From Balamuthia mandrillaris (lineage: Eukaryota > Discosea > Longamoebia > Balamuthiidae), in NCBI GenBank assembly GCA_031835245.1, contig JAVKOQ010000193.1, forward strand, positions 1 through 55,000: a stretch of 55,000 nucleotides of DNA. Reading direction: 5' to 3'. How positions within the stretch are numbered: the stretch's first letter is position 1; each line of letters starts with the position of its first letter. Made by a program: the position numbers and the translations under genes. The notes under the pieces were generated by a model. The model was given only the letters and a program-made list of their open reading frames with translations, was not told the DNA's origin and searched no databases. Below, in pieces: positions 20,699 through 32,901 of this stretch.

Positions 20699-22737
20699 TC
20701 GCCCCGCGCTCTTCTCTCTCTTCTCTCTCTCTCTCTCTCTCTTCCTCTTTTTCTTTATCTTTCTCTTTCTTTTTTCTTCAGTGATTAAAAACTTGTGTTT
20801 TGCCGTTTGACAAAACGAACAAAAACAAAAGGAGTACCAGTACAAGATCGACGATGGCGGCTGAAGAAATATCCAAACTGTTTCATTGGCAAAGAAGCAG
20901 CCGACTGGATGTCTGCTCATCTCAACGTCGATCGAGAGGCGGCCATTCGAGTGCTTCAACAGCTCCACAAAGAAGGCCTCTTTTATCACGTGACCAACGA
21001 TCATGCCTATAAAGATGCAGAGCTGTTCTATGTCTTCTCAAAGCAGTTTCCCTCCTCGTTGAGCTTGCCGCTGGTGAGAGATACGTATTGGATCGAATGG
21101 GAGGAACTGGACATCATTCAGACCATCTCGCAGGGCTCTGATGCAATTGTATATAAAGTTCGTATACATACTTTTTATTTATGTCTCATCACGCTTTCGC
21201 TCGTCGCTCGTCTCTTGTCTCTTTCCTCTTGCTCACAAGAACAAACAAACTAAAGGGACTTTGGTGCGGCGAAGAAGTTGCCATCAAAGTGGTATCCTTG
21301 CCGTCCCCTGCGTCTACAACAAACGATCCACGAAAGATTGAACATGACCAAACATCTAACTCTCAACCCCCAACAATGACGAAAACGAACAACGGCGGGG
21401 GTGGTTTTCGATTCAGCAGAACCAAAAGCACTTTGATCAGAGACAGAAGCACCGCTCGTGTTGCCATGTTGGAAGCTCTTGATGAGTTCAAAAACGAAAT
21501 ATGGATTCTCAGGTTTCCTTATCTCCCCCTCCTCCTGCCTCTGTTCCTTATTTTTCTCTTCTGTTCTTTTCCATTATCCTTTGCCAGAAGTGTTCTTCCT
21601 TTCAATGGCTAATTGTTAACAAAAAACAAGTGGACTTCATCATCCAAACATCGTCTCCATGAAAGGCATTTGTAGGAATCCATACGCCGTCATCACAGAA
21701 TGGCTTCCTTGCGGAGACCTTTATCGTTTTCTACATTCCTCCGACTCTGAGGATTCGTTTTTACCGTGGAGCATTATTTGGAAGATAGCTTTTGATATAG
21801 CACAAGGAATGGCTTACTTGCATTCCAAAGATATTGTTCACTCGGACCTGAAGTCTCCCAATTGCTTGGTTTCTTGCTTATGTGAAGACTCTATAGCTGT
21901 TAAGATTGCGGGTTTGCTATCCTCTCTTTTTCTTTTCTAGCTTTCGTCACTTTAGTTTCCGTCTCTTTTCTTGTTTATTTGACTTATTCATACATTAAAA
22001 CAAATAGATTTTGGTTTATCTGATAGAATCATTTCAAAGACAATGCAACTCGAGAAGGACCAACAAACGGCATCAACACAGAAAACGAAGAAAAAAAAGA
22101 AGAATAAGAGCGATGAAGTAAAGAATGAAAAGGAAGAAGAAGAAGAGGAAGAAGAAGAAGAAAAAAGAGTTGAACGACTAGAAATAAGCCGGGGGTCACA
22201 AGGTGTGCGTTCCAAGGACCGGTTCAGCAGCTCTGAAAGAAAAGTTACTAACCCAAGTAAGTCTCTCTCTCTCCTCTCTCCCCCCTCTCTCTCATTCCTC
22301 TCAATGAGAAAGAAGAAGAATGATGTCTCAAGAATGAAAAACGAAGAAACAACGAATGAGAAATAACAAAACCATTCTCTCCTCCTCTCTGCGCAACAGT
22401 ATGGCTAGCGCCAGAGGTCCTCGATGCCACCAAAGACTACGACGGCAAGGCCGCCGACTGCTACGCCTTTGGCGTGATCCTCTATGAGGCCATCACCCGG
22501 CAGGACTACTTCTCCGAGCTTCGGTTCTTCAGCCAAATCGAGGATGCGGTTCTCAGCGGAGAGCGACCGAAAAACCTGGAGAGGTGCTTCGAAGCAAGCG
22601 GCAGGTATCCTCCGAAGCTGAAAGGGTTGGTGGAGCGGTGTTGGAGCCAGAGTCCCACGCAGCGGCCTTCCTTTCAGGAGGTATGCGAGGAGCTGAAGGA
22701 AATGATGGAATGGAAGAAGGAAGGAGAAGAACAATGA
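19479..22737 (+). CDS. Tandem DEP-domain TKL-type protein kinase, 680 aa
   Basis: Eight exons close in frame: 19479-19881, 20382-20467, 20558-20660, 20832-21157, 21256-21512, 21631-21911, 22008-22256 and 22400-22737. After a Ser-rich head come two DEP domains: VKDRRWRFRWYPQCFTGVEL with VDWLL, and VQDRRWRLKKYPNCFIGKEA with ADWM. The kinase follows with a degenerate Gly loop (SQGSDAIVYK), VAIKVV lysine, IVHSDLKSPNCLV, DFGLSD, WLAPEV and DCYAFGVILYE. The catalytic loop has HSD where most kinases have HRD; the Asp, Asn and DFG are intact, so activity is plausible. An acidic insert (a Glu run) lengthens the activation segment. DEP domains bind membranes or GPCR/RGS partners. Intron 1 holds nearly 400 bases of TTC repeat. 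Confidence 0.88.
19920..20260. repeat. Long TTC/TTCTTG microsatellite in an intron
   Basis: About 340 bases of TTC and TTCTTG units in the first intron of the DEP-kinase gene; the longest such tract in the window. Confidence 0.95.
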
Positions 22738-22780
22738 TAAAGAGAAATCATGAAAAATAAACTGTAAATATATATTTTTG

Positions 22781-22892
22781 GGCTATATTAATGCACCAAT
22801 TGAAAATCAATAAGTTGAACGGACCAATGAAAATTCAAAAATTTCATGCTTTAATTTACTTTTTGATTTTTAATTGGTGCATCAATATAGCC
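22781..22892. repeat. 112-bp inverted repeat between kinase and PARG genes
   Basis: Arm 22781-22810 (GGCTATATTAATGCACCAAT start) pairs with the complement of 22863-22892 with two mismatches, leaving a loop of about 52 bases that contains a further small palindrome (TGAAAATTCAAAAATTTCA). It sits 44 bases after one gene and 22 bases before the next start codon. It could be a MITE remnant or a regulatory hairpin. Confidence 0.85.
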
Positions 22893-22914
22893 GCGAAAGC
22901 AAAAAAAAAAAAAA

Positions 22915-25675
22915 ATGAAGAAAGAAGTCAAGTGCAGTTGCTTGAAGGTGGCATTGCATGGCCTCTGGACAAGAAACTCCAGCGATGTAAAGTTGAGCGA
23001 CGCTCCTGTCGAGTGTTGTCATCCTTCTACTTCTCCTGGTCACTCCGCCCCCTCAATAAAACAAGCTGCAAGCCGATTTAGTTTCGGCTTTACCCAATTT
23101 TCTGTGCGAGATGAGGAGGAAGGAGACAAAGAAGAAAAAGAAGGAGAAGGAGAAGGAGAGGAGACTGCGAAACAAACAAAAGCAAAGCACAAAGGAACAA
23201 GGAGATACGTAGAACTTCCGTGCAACCCTTGTCTTATGGTTCGCTTTGAGAGAGAAGACAACGAGGAGACGGAGGAGGAACGCGCCGAAACATCCCGTCA
23301 TGTGGGTTACTGGCATCTCCTGCAACAACTTTTCTCTCTTCTTTCTGCTTCTACTTCTTCTTCGCTTTCTTTTCAGCTGTTGAACAAACTCTTTTTGGTT
23401 GTTAACCCGTTGAATGGAGGGATTACCCTGCTGCTCCATTTCTTGGAGACGGAGTGCACCTCTCACCAACGACTTTTCTTTCTCACCTCTCTTCTCCCTC
23501 GCATGGCTGAACGCGCTCTTCTTCTGCCCATACTCTTCGATGGCTCTTCCTCCTCGCATTCTTCTCAGCAAAAAGAAAGAAAGGCAGTCGAAGGAGAAGG
23601 AGAAGTAGGAGGAGAAGGAGAAAGAGGAGGATGGATACCGCTTCTGCAAAGACAGGAAGAAGGAGCGGTGACGCTGACCCAACTGCAGATAAGCTGCCTG
23701 CTGTGCCACGCCTTCTTTGGAAGCTTCCCAGGACGAAGCCACGGAGAGAATTGGAACGGCGCCTCGCGGTGGTCGACCTATCCTTCCTTCAACTTTAGTT
23801 ACTTCTTCTTGGCGGGAGCGACAACGAACGGCGAAGAGAGAGCTGTTCGTCCCCATCAGCTGCACAAGTTGAGAATGTTTCTGAATTACTTTGAGAGAGT
23901 GACGACCTTTGGAACGACTTGTGTGTTCGCTGTGCCATCTTCTTGTTCTGCTTCGTTGCAGTCTGCTTCCTGTTCTTGTTCTTCAGACGTTCAAGTAGTA
24001 AAGGAAGAAGAAAGAAAGGAAACGAGGAAAGAGGCAATTAAACAATATGAGACAGCTCATAAGCAGGAGAAAGAAAAGGAGAAAGAAGAGAATGAAGGAG
24101 CTCAGAATATAGAAAGAGGACAAGAAGGAAACGAACAGGAGAAAGAGAAGACAGAAGAAATGGAAGCACAAGCAAAGAGAGCAACAGCACAAAATGAAGA
24201 AAAAGAAAGAGAACGGAGGATCAAAGAAGGAATGAAGAGGCTGTCGCGTGGCCGAGTCAGCTTCAGAAGGAAAGTATTGCACAAGAGGGAAGTACCACGA
24301 TGGAGGAAGAGCAGGAACCCTCTGTCGGAGGTGAGAATCTTTGATGAAGGACGCATCGAGGACTCTGGCTTTGGCGTGTTGCAAGCTGACTTTGCCAACC
24401 GTTTTCTTGGTTCGTTATCTTTCACACTTTATAAACTTTATCAACTCACTTAAAAAAAAAGGAGGAGGAGTATTGCACCAAGGTTGTGTCCAAGAAGAAA
24501 TACGGTTCAGCACCAATCCGGAATTGATAGCCGGGATGTTGCTATGCGAAGCCATGCAAGATAACGAAGCGATTGTCATGAAAGGTAACCCATTCTTTCT
24601 TCTTCTTCTTCTTCTTGTTCTTCTTGTTCTTCTTCTTGTTCTTGTTCTTCTTCTTCTTGTTCTTCTTCTTCTTGTTCTTCTTCTTCTTCTTCTTCTACTA
24701 TTCCTTCGTCCTAGATGACTTTTATGTTTTTTTTTTTTAAAAATAGGAGCGGAGCAGTATTCTGAGTATTCTGGATATGGACATGGTCTGAAATACGAGG
24801 GTAGTGTTTACGACAAAACTCCAAGGTGCATTCTCCTTTCTCTCTTCTTCCTTCATTCCTCTTTCTTGTCCTTCTTGTTCTGCGTTGTGTTCCCAATTGC
24901 TTTATTTTAAAAAATAACATCACACAGAGACAGAGCGGGTCGAAGAGAAATAGAGATAGTGGCCATGGATGCAACTCAGTTCTTTGATCCTTCCAAACAA
25001 TGGCAAGACGAGCTAATCCACCGCGAGCTCAACAAAGCCTTCATCGCCTTCGCAGAGAGACCAACGCCTTCCTCTCCTTTTGTGCTTCGTCCTTTAAGCG
25101 CTGTAGCAACTGGACATTGGGGATGCGGCGTCTTTCGAGGAAACAAAGAGTTGAAGAGCATGTTGCAATGGATGGCAGCGTCGGAGGCGGGACGGCCGCT
25201 CTTTTACTTCACGTTTGGTGCAAAAGGAGAGACGGCCTTTGTGGAGGCCCTTGCGGAGGTAGTTCGTTTAGCGGAGATGCAAGGGATGACTGTTGGTTCG
25301 TTTCCTTCTCTCTCTCTCTCTCTCTCTCTCATTGACACTCATTTGACAAAAGGACAACTGTACAAATGGGTGCTCAAGTATTGTCAGTCTTATTCGAAGG
25401 CATCACAAGCAGGTTCTTCATCAACGCCGCCTTCCTCGCTTTTTGCTTTTCTGCAACAAGCTCTTAGTATCATTGGCAACTCGACTTGTTTTGTGTTTCT
25501 CTTTCGCTGCTGGAGTAAACTAGTCGATGGCTTCATTCAGGAGGTCCGAGGAATGGAAGCGAAGGAACAAAGCCTTGTGGAGTGGGGGGAAGGGGATGGA
25601 ATCCCTTTAAAAAAAAACAAGTTTAGCAGCGCAAAACTTTTAATATTATATCTTTCTCTGTACTCAAACACTTGA
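22915..25675 (+). CDS. Poly(ADP-ribose) glycohydrolase, 795 aa
   Basis: Five exons close in frame: 22915-24409, 24462-24584, 24747-24825, 24928-25295 and 25353-25675. The accessory helical region has LLPRMAERALLLPILF, QISCLLCHAFFGSFPGR and KLRMFLNYFERV. The macrodomain-type catalytic core carries the PARG signature GGGVLHQGCVQEEIRF (GGG, seven residues, then QEE with both catalytic glutamates), SGYGHGLKYEG, and VATGHWGCGVFRGN. The enzyme cleaves ribose-ribose bonds of poly(ADP-ribose) in DNA repair and chromatin signalling. A Lys/Glu-rich low-complexity insert of about 120 residues splits the accessory and catalytic parts. The last 60 residues (after about 740) are not family-like, and a further 3' intron could be missed. 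It converges on the next gene with only 13 bases between stops. Confidence 0.88.
24596..24710. repeat. TTC microsatellite in a PARG intron
   Basis: TTC and TTCTTG units in the second PARG intron, pyrimidine on the sense strand. Confidence 0.9.
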
Positions 25676-25688
25676 TCTTCTTACCAGA

Positions 25689-28600
25689 CTACGACATGGT
25701 AGCCTGCTTCTGATACATCGCCTCCAAACGTTCCAATACCTCCACAAAGTCAGGCCTCTCTCCCGGACTCGCATTCCAACACTGCGTCATCAGCGCCACA
25801 TACTCCACGTCCGTTCCGGCAGGGATGGGAGGACGCTCTCCCTTCATGTGGACCGACGTCAACCATTGCTGAGGAGTGTACCCCACAAAAGGGAATTCAC
25901 CGGTGAGATTCTCCCACATGACGAGGCCAAAGGAGTAAACGTCCGACTTGGTGGTTTGTTGATGGTCAGGAGAGAGCCAGTTCATGGTGCCGTAGAAGGT
26001 TGTCTCTGCCTGTTTTTGCATTTCGAGGGAGGTTACCTGCGCGGAGATGCCAAAGTCGCTAACTAATGCTTTAAAGTCTTCGTTTATCTGGTTATGTTTA
26101 AAAGATATATGGGAGTAAGTGCATGAACCACTCTCAACGTTCGTTGTTGGAAGCAAAAACAAACTAGAAAGAGAATAGATTAAAGGAAGGTTAGAACTTA
26201 CAAGAATATTTGGTCCTTTGAGATCGCGATGAAGAATAGGTGGATTGTTTTGGTGCAAGTAAGTCATTCCTAAAGGAAGGAACAGCAATCCACATCAGTC
26301 ATTACAGACAAAGATTGGGTGGAAGCAGAAAAGCAGAGAAGCAGGGAAGAGGAGAATTTGAGAAAATTATTTGAGAGAGAGAAGCGAGGAGATTACCTCT
26401 TGCAATGTCACGCATGAATCGGAGCCTAATATTCCACGGAGGATTCTGTTTTTTGATACAATCGTTCAGGTTTCCTCTGTCCGCAAACTCGGTGAGAAAG
26501 AAGATGCTTCCCGGTTGCAAACAAGCGCCCATAAACAGCACAATGTTGGGATGCCTCAACTGGCTCATCATGTCGATTTCCTTTACAAACGTTTCTCTCT
26601 CTGACCACATCAACGACTGTCCTTTCAGCTTTTTGATGGCCACAGCAATGCCTCTCCACTTTCTGAGAAGAGAGAGAAGAGAGCAGCAGAGAAGAAAAAT
26701 AAAACGCAGAAACAAATGAGAGAAAATGAAAGGAGCGAGAAGAAGGAAGGCAAACCCTTTGTACACAGCTCCACTTCCACCCTCCCCAAGCAAACCCTCC
26801 ATGACAACCTCAGAGTGTTGAATCTCCCAAGGCTTCTTTTCTCGAAAGCTCTCTCCTCGCCTCCTAGAAACTGGCGGCATAACAGGTGCCACCTCTTCCA
26901 CATCCTCCTCTTCCCCTCCACGAGGTGTAACTATCTCTTCTTCATCCTCTGCTCTCTTTTGCTTTGTCTTGGCGGCGTGTCGATTAGACAGGGCTTCCGA
27001 ACTGTTCACTCTCTTCAGAACGGATGGGGAGGATGAAGGAGTTGAAGACTTGAATCTCTCCTTGCGAAGTGTAAGGCTTTCAGAGTCTCTTGAGGAGACA
27101 ATGGAGCTTCCTCCACCGCCTCCAACCATTTTTCTGGAGCTTGACCGTTTCGAAGAGCTTTTCCTCGTTTTCACTCTTTCACTGGAAGTCAATAACGGCG
27201 AAGAGGATGAAGACGCTGATGAAGACGATGAGGAGGATGAAACAGATGAGGAAGAAGAAGATAGTCCTTTTTGATGCAAGCGAGACAGCAAATTCGTTGT
27301 ACTTTTACCTTTTGGAAGGTTCGCATGATCGTTATGATGATGATGAGAGCCCTTGATTCTATTGCTGCTGTCTTGTCGTTTTGACCTTCTCTCTCGGTCT
27401 TTACGTTTTCGGTTCTCTCTCTCGGCCAAGTAAGTTGTTACTTTGAGCCTCTCTTCTTCCGAGAGGCCAAGTGAGTCCACCACTTCGGCCTCTTTCAAGG
27501 AGGAGATGTCGTCCCCTGAAAAGTGGTTGCGTTTGAACTTTGATAAACTGTCTTCTAGTTTTGCTTCTTTTAAAAACTTGAGAAGGACTTGATTCAAAAG
27601 CAAAATAAAGCAAAGATAAAAGAGTTAACAAAGTTCGATTAAAACGGAGGAAGAAGAGAAGATAGCTGAGAGAGAAGAGAACCGGAGGGGAGAAGAGAGA
27701 GATGGCACCTTCCTCACTCTTTAAAAGAGCGGCAATCTTTTCTTGCCCCAACTCGGTAGCAAGGTTCCTGGCAGTCTGCCCTCTCGAGTTCTGCAACTTA
27801 ACATCCGCTCCCCAAAACAACATCAAGTCCACCAATGCCAACTCTGCATCTTCTGTTGAACTTGAAGAAGGCGAGGAAGAAGCAGGCGAAACTTTGGCTA
27901 AAGTATTGAGAAGAACGTGTAGGGGAGACTCTCCAATCTTTGTTGTGAGGTTAGGAGACGCCGCGTTCTTGAGCAAGTACTCTGCCGTGATGAGAGCCAC
28001 CGTTGGATTCGTATTCTTGACAGCAATGTGCAACGGCGTTTCGCCCCAGTTGTTTTGATGGTTGACATCCACTCCGTTGAGAAGGAGGATGTCAAAGATG
28101 TACTTTTGAGGAAGGAAGTTGCGAGAGAGATAAACGTTGGCAAAGAGTTGCAACATGCTTTCTTTATCTCTTGAAGTTGAGGAGGAAGAGGGGGAAGATG
28201 AATGGCGAGTCACAGCGGGAGAAGAAGGGGCAGAAGAGGGAGAAGGAGAGTAGCCAAAGTATGCATCATCTGTGAGGAGGGTTTTTAGTGATGAAGAATG
28301 ATAAAGAGAGAGTGAGTGAGAGACAACGAGAAACGAGAGAAGAGGCGAAAGCAAAATAAGAAACATGCTCACCTACAGATCCTCCAGCTTTGATAATACT
28401 TCTTTTTCGTTCCTCTCTCAAATCCATCATAAACTGAGAAGAAGAATGCGAAGCGACAAATTGTCTTTGTCCATCTGCACCCCTTTTAGAAGAAGAAAAA
28501 GCTGAAGTAGCATTAGTGCTGTGCTTCTCCTTCCCGCTAGTATGTTCCAAGAAGCATTCATCACGGAAGAAGGACTGAAAGAAGAAGTGAAGACACGTGT

Positions 28601-29900
28601 TTCCTTCCTTTTCCTCCGCGTTGAACAGAGCCGTCCCTCCCGAAGGCAGCTTCTTCAACACGCTCTCTTGAGCTAATATCAACTTTAGTATGCTCTCATT
28701 GCCCTTCAAACAAGCCGCATGAAGTATAGTGTTCCCTCCGGCGTCTCTCTTCTCAATGTCAACTGCCTCATGGCCCATCAAAAACTCCAAGCATCGAAAC
28801 GCAGAGCAGTGGATGGCATAATGAAGAGGAGGCAAGTTGACGGGAGGGAAGAGGTCGTCGTTGAGCAGGCAGAGGCCAAAGCTCTTGTGCTGCAGGCGGA
28901 CTTTCGTATAAAGGGAGAGAGCCCGCCAGTCGTCCTTCTGGAGGAGGCGGCGGATCTTCTTCTGGCGTTTGGGTTTCCGTTCGGCGTCTTTCATATCTGT
29001 TGGAACAGCAAACAAAGGAATGGAAGGTGTTGGAGTTGTTGTTGTCTTTAATGTTGCTTGCTTGTTTGTTGAGGAAGAGGAGGAAAGAGGAGAGCGAGGA
29101 GAAGGAAGAGATGAAGAAGAAGCAGGAGGAAGAGGAGAAGGAAGAGGGAGAGGAGAAGTCTGAGAAGGCAGAGTGGTCCTGTGAGGGGGAGGGGAGATCT
29201 CGCTAAGGGTCTGCTTTTCAGGTATCTTCTCCTTCCGCGACGAAGGCATAATAATGGCGGAGGAAGGTCGTTCCGGCAGTTTTGTTGTGGTTGATGAAGT
29301 GGAAGAAGAGGAAGAAGGAGAAAGAACAGCAGAAGAGGAATTGGATAAAGCAGGATCCCTGATACGAGCGCGATGCATGCCCGACAGAGCCCTTCGGAGG
29401 GTCGTATTCGTTCTGGTACGCGTGATTGATGGGTCTATTTCTTTCTCTTTCTCTTTCTCTTCAGCAACGTCTGCGTGCGCTCTTGTTGGACACGGCGAAG
29501 AAAGAGGAGACAGTTGAGGTTGGTCCTTCTCTCCTAGAGTCCATTTTCTCGTTCGTGGTTTGATTTTGCTTCCTCGTTTGCTGCGTTTTTTACTGGAAGA
29601 ACGTTCTCCACCTTCTTCTCCACGTTCTGCTCTTTCTTTATGCCGTCCTCGATCTTTTGTTTGCGCCTTGTCTTTGTCTTTCTCTTTGTCTTTGTCTTTA
29701 CCTTTTTCTGTTCTGCTTCTAGCTCTCTTTTCTATCGTCTTTTGTGATTCGTCTTTTTCTTTCTCCTCAGTCGTTGTGTCTTCCGTTTCGTTTGCAGATG
29801 CGTTTGCCGAATCTTTTCTGTGTCTTCGCAGTGTCATCTTCTCTTTCTTTGGCTTGCTTGTTTCCTCAACGTCGTCCTCGGTGTGATCGCCGCTTTCCAT
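25689..29900 (-). CDS. Ankyrin-SAM-TKL protein kinase, 1217 aa
   Basis: Six exons close in frame: 28373-29900, 27709-28269, 26756-27587, 26397-26662, 26202-26269 and 25689-26087. A charged, Ser/Pro-rich head of about 340 residues is followed by ankyrin repeats (LHYAIHCSAFRCLEFLMGHE, GNTILHAACLKGNESILKLI, GETPLHIAVKN, GESPLHVLLN). Next are a SAM domain (LLKFLKEAKLEDSLSKF to ERLKVTTYLAE) and another disordered linker. The kinase has GEGGSGAVYKG, VAIKKL, ILHRDLKGPNIL, DFGISA, WLSPD and SDVYSFGLVMWE. All catalytic residues are present. The order ankyrin, SAM, TKL kinase is known from amoebozoan kinases. The gene is probably a signalling scaffold kinase; upstream inputs are unknown. The stop lies 13 bases from the convergent PARG stop. 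Confidence 0.88.
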
Positions 29901-30179
29901 GGTGGAGTGAGAACAGAGAGAATAACAGAAAAAAAAGCCACCGACAGCAAGAAAAAAACACCAAAAAGGAGGAGGAGAGGTGATTTGCCTTCAAACTTTT
30001 TCTTTTTTTTTTTTTGTTCTTCTCTTTTACGAGCACAAAGAACACAACAGAGAGCGCAAATGAAAAAACAAAAAAAAGTTACGAGCCCTTTTTCTGTGCT
30101 ATAGTAGATCCTATCCCTATTTTGTGAAAAGACGCCTCGGAGTTGATAATGGAGTCATTGCGATTGGAGGAGAAATTTC

Positions 30180-30498
30180 ATGGTACCTTTATCGTTGCGG
30201 GAAGAAGCAAGGAGTTCAAGAAGAAGAAGAAGAGTCGCCGTCTGGTTGCTGGTGTGGGTGGCGGTGTTGTTGTCGTTGATGGGCAAGCAAATGCTCGCGA
30301 TGGCGATGAGCGAACAGGACGGAATGAAGCACGCTCGCTCCTGCCACCGTTATATACAATCCCAACAACAGATGCACAAACTTTTGTGTGATTTGAACGT
30401 TTATCAACATCAATCCTGCGAGCAGCTTTTCGAAGCTGAATCCAGACCTATTTATGTTTTTTTTTTTTTTTGTTGTATATTAGTCAAGGCGAAGGTAG
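30180..30498 (+). CDS. Possible small secreted or membrane protein (weak)
   Basis: A frame of about 92 residues from ATG 30180 has a basic head (RRRRR), a hydrophobic segment (VAVWLLVWVAVLLSLM) and a short domain with three cysteines spaced C-X14-C-X9-C. It then runs into a T-run where a 28-base intron (30456-30483) would give a short end, but other introns here are at least 50 bases. It could equally be non-coding 5' sequence. No homologue recognised. Confidence 0.3.
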
Positions 30499-30571
30499 AG
30501 AGACGCGAGAAGGAAGAAGATACAGAGAAAACGGGAGAAGAAAGAAGAGCAAACGAGAGACCGCGAGAAGA

Positions 30572-30947
30572 TCAAGGAGAAGAGAATGAGAGAACAAGAG
30601 CGAGAGAACGAGAACAGAGAAGAGAGTGAACGATGAGAAATAAAAAGAACAAAGTTATTTCGTTCAGCAAGTACCAAGCGAGCCCATGAGTGAAGCCGAA
30701 TAACCGCTGATGAACGGCGGACGTGCTGAGATAGTAATCGTATTCAAATACATAGTAAGGAACGATGGCAGTAATGGCCACGATCACAAAATTGAGCATA
30801 GAAGCAGCCGGAACGAGCCATAGAGATGCCATGCCAAGCATCAACATCACACCCAAAGCCGGGTATATACGTTGATGGAATAAAAGAGGAGGACACTTTA
30901 CAAGAAAGAAGAAATAACTGTTGCAGGAAGATACAGAGAGGAAGAAG

Positions 30948-30996
<49 letters not shown>

Positions 30997-32770
30997 ATAG
31001 AAGATGAAAACGTTAGGAAAGAAGTGAAGGTATATGTCTTGAGTGAGAGAAGAAAGCTAACCTGAGAGCTCCAGCAAGATAAGCAGCATTCGATATGCTT
31101 CCTTGCAACAAAAGGTTGATGTGAAAAGAATCTTTTTGTTTGTTGTGAAATGAGACACATAATAACGCACATATAAAATGAAAGAGAGAGAGAGGAAGAG
31201 AGAGAGAGGAAGAGAGAGAGAGGAAGAGAGAGAGAGAGAGCAAGAGAGGAGTGCAAGTTACTGCAAAAGTTGGAGGGTGCAGAATCCTCCTCAGCATTGT
31301 CATCACTGCCGTCCGGTTCGTTGGAGGAGTTAACCCGAACGACCATGATTGGGTCAAGCGCCAGCAAAGCCAATCCAAATGAGGCCCATCCGTGAATGAT
31401 GGCGTTGATGGCCACTGGAGTCGCTCTCAGCTGTGAGAAGCTTCCTTTCCAGTATGCCAAAAACGAACGCCACCGAAACACAGAGCGAATCTCTTCTACT
31501 TCTTCTTCCTCTTCCTTGGCAAATACAATTGTTGAAATGGTGTTTTCTTGATCTAACCTTATTTCTTCCTCTTCACTCTTTTCCCCCGTTCCTTCTTCGT
31601 CCGCTTCATCGGCTTCCACTGCCTTCTCTTTCTCATCCTTCATCAAAGCTTGCAGCTCAATTGCGTTCTCCGTTCCTCGTCCTTCTTCTGTTTCTTGTTG
31701 TTGTTGTTGCAGCGGTTGTTGAAACTTATCACTACGAACAAATGTCAGCGAAAGAATCACTAGCACGACGTCCACCATCAACAAGTTGCCAAACAGCACC
31801 CACACCGTAGTGTTCCACAAGTCATCTTCACCTCCATTTAGAAAGGGAAGAAAGGAGAGCTTTCCACTGGCAACGAGAAAGGAGAAAAACAGAAGGAGAC
31901 CTTCGTAGATGTCGCTGATGGCATCGGCGATGCTGCCGATTCTGCTCAGAGTGACCTCTTGGTCTTGGACATTGGACGCGCCAACAGTGAACTGGACTCG
32001 AAGTTTAACGACCTGTTTTTGTTACAAAGTTAGTAGCAGAACAAGAAGAAGAAGAAGAAGAAGAAGAAGAAGAAGAAGAAGAAGAAGAAGAACAAGAACC
32101 AGAAGAAGAACCAGAAGAACAAGAAGAACAACAACAACAAGAACAAGAACAAGAAGAAAAGCAGAGCGAAGAAGAACAAAAATGAACGTAGAAGAAGAAG
32201 AAGAAGCACGAAGAAGGAGGAAGGAAGAAGGAAGAAGAAAGCAGAAAGAAGAAAGAAGAAAGTACAAGAACGAAGAGCATTCAGGAAACCAACCTTCCAA
32301 ATGGTAGCTCTGTTGTTGACAACGACCTGCCCTCTCAACACGACGAAGAGGACCACCCAAAAGTCGCCCGGAAGGTACAGCCACGAGTACTCGGCGGAGA
32401 GGGCGGCGGAGCGCAGCAGCCAGGGGCAAAAGACGTAGGCCACCGCGCTGACGAGGAGCTGGCACAGGCAGGAGAGGCGAAGGGTGAGGTGGATGCGGCG
32501 CGCCGTTCGGTCGGCGATCCACCCCGAGATGAAGGTGGAGAAGCAGGAGGCAAGGAGGGTGCTGCACAGCACGACGGTGCCAAAGAGACGAACAAACGAG
32601 TGGCAACCTGTTTGATGTTTGATGAGAGGAAAAGAAAAAGAAAAGAGAATAAATGGTGAACCTTGGCTGCTGTGGACAAAGAGGAAAAACAGGCAGTAGC
32701 TGTCCAGGTCGTACTGGGAGATGTGCAGGCCGGCCAGCAGCGCCAGCTCCGCCTGCTCTCTCTTGTTCAT
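30572..32770 (-). CDS. Polytopic membrane transporter-like protein, 519 aa
   Basis: Five exons close in frame: 32662-32770, 32294-32607, 31262-32012, 31062-31101 and 30572-30917. About ten hydrophobic segments are visible. The loop after the third, SGWIADRTARR, resembles MFS motif A. VTLSRIGSIADAISDIYEG and the spacing of segments are reminiscent of ferroportin (SLC40), but the match is weak. A long acidic Gln/Glu loop (about residues 210-290) divides two halves, as in many MFS proteins. The substrate cannot be told. Introns 2 and 4 contain GAA and GAGA repeats on the plus strand. Upstream of the start are five copies of GTCGAC. Confidence 0.65.
32040..32280. repeat. GAA microsatellite in an intron
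   Basis: GAA, AAGAAC and GGAAGAA units in the second intron of the transporter-like gene (purine on plus, pyrimidine on the gene strand). Confidence 0.9.
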
Positions 32771-32807
32771 CTTTCGTTCTGTATTGCAGAGAAGAAGAGA
32801 CACTTGG

Positions 32808-32901
32808 GTCGACAGGGAAGTCGACATAAACATCTCGCTTGGGTCGACATGTGAGTTATAATGTTGTTATTTATGGAAATTCAGTCGACATTGCCGTCGA
32901 C
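32808..32901. promoter_or_regulatory. Cluster of five GTCGAC palindromes
   Basis: GTCGAC occurs at 32808, 32820, 32843, 32884 and 32896, each followed by A and mostly T (GTCGACAT). It lies 38-131 bases upstream of the transporter-like start codon. Candidate promoter element; see findings. Confidence 0.55.

Noticed and set aside
28700-29520. Plus-strand frames antisense to the ankyrin kinase head
   Set aside because: Shadows of the Ser/Pro-rich coding region; no independent support.
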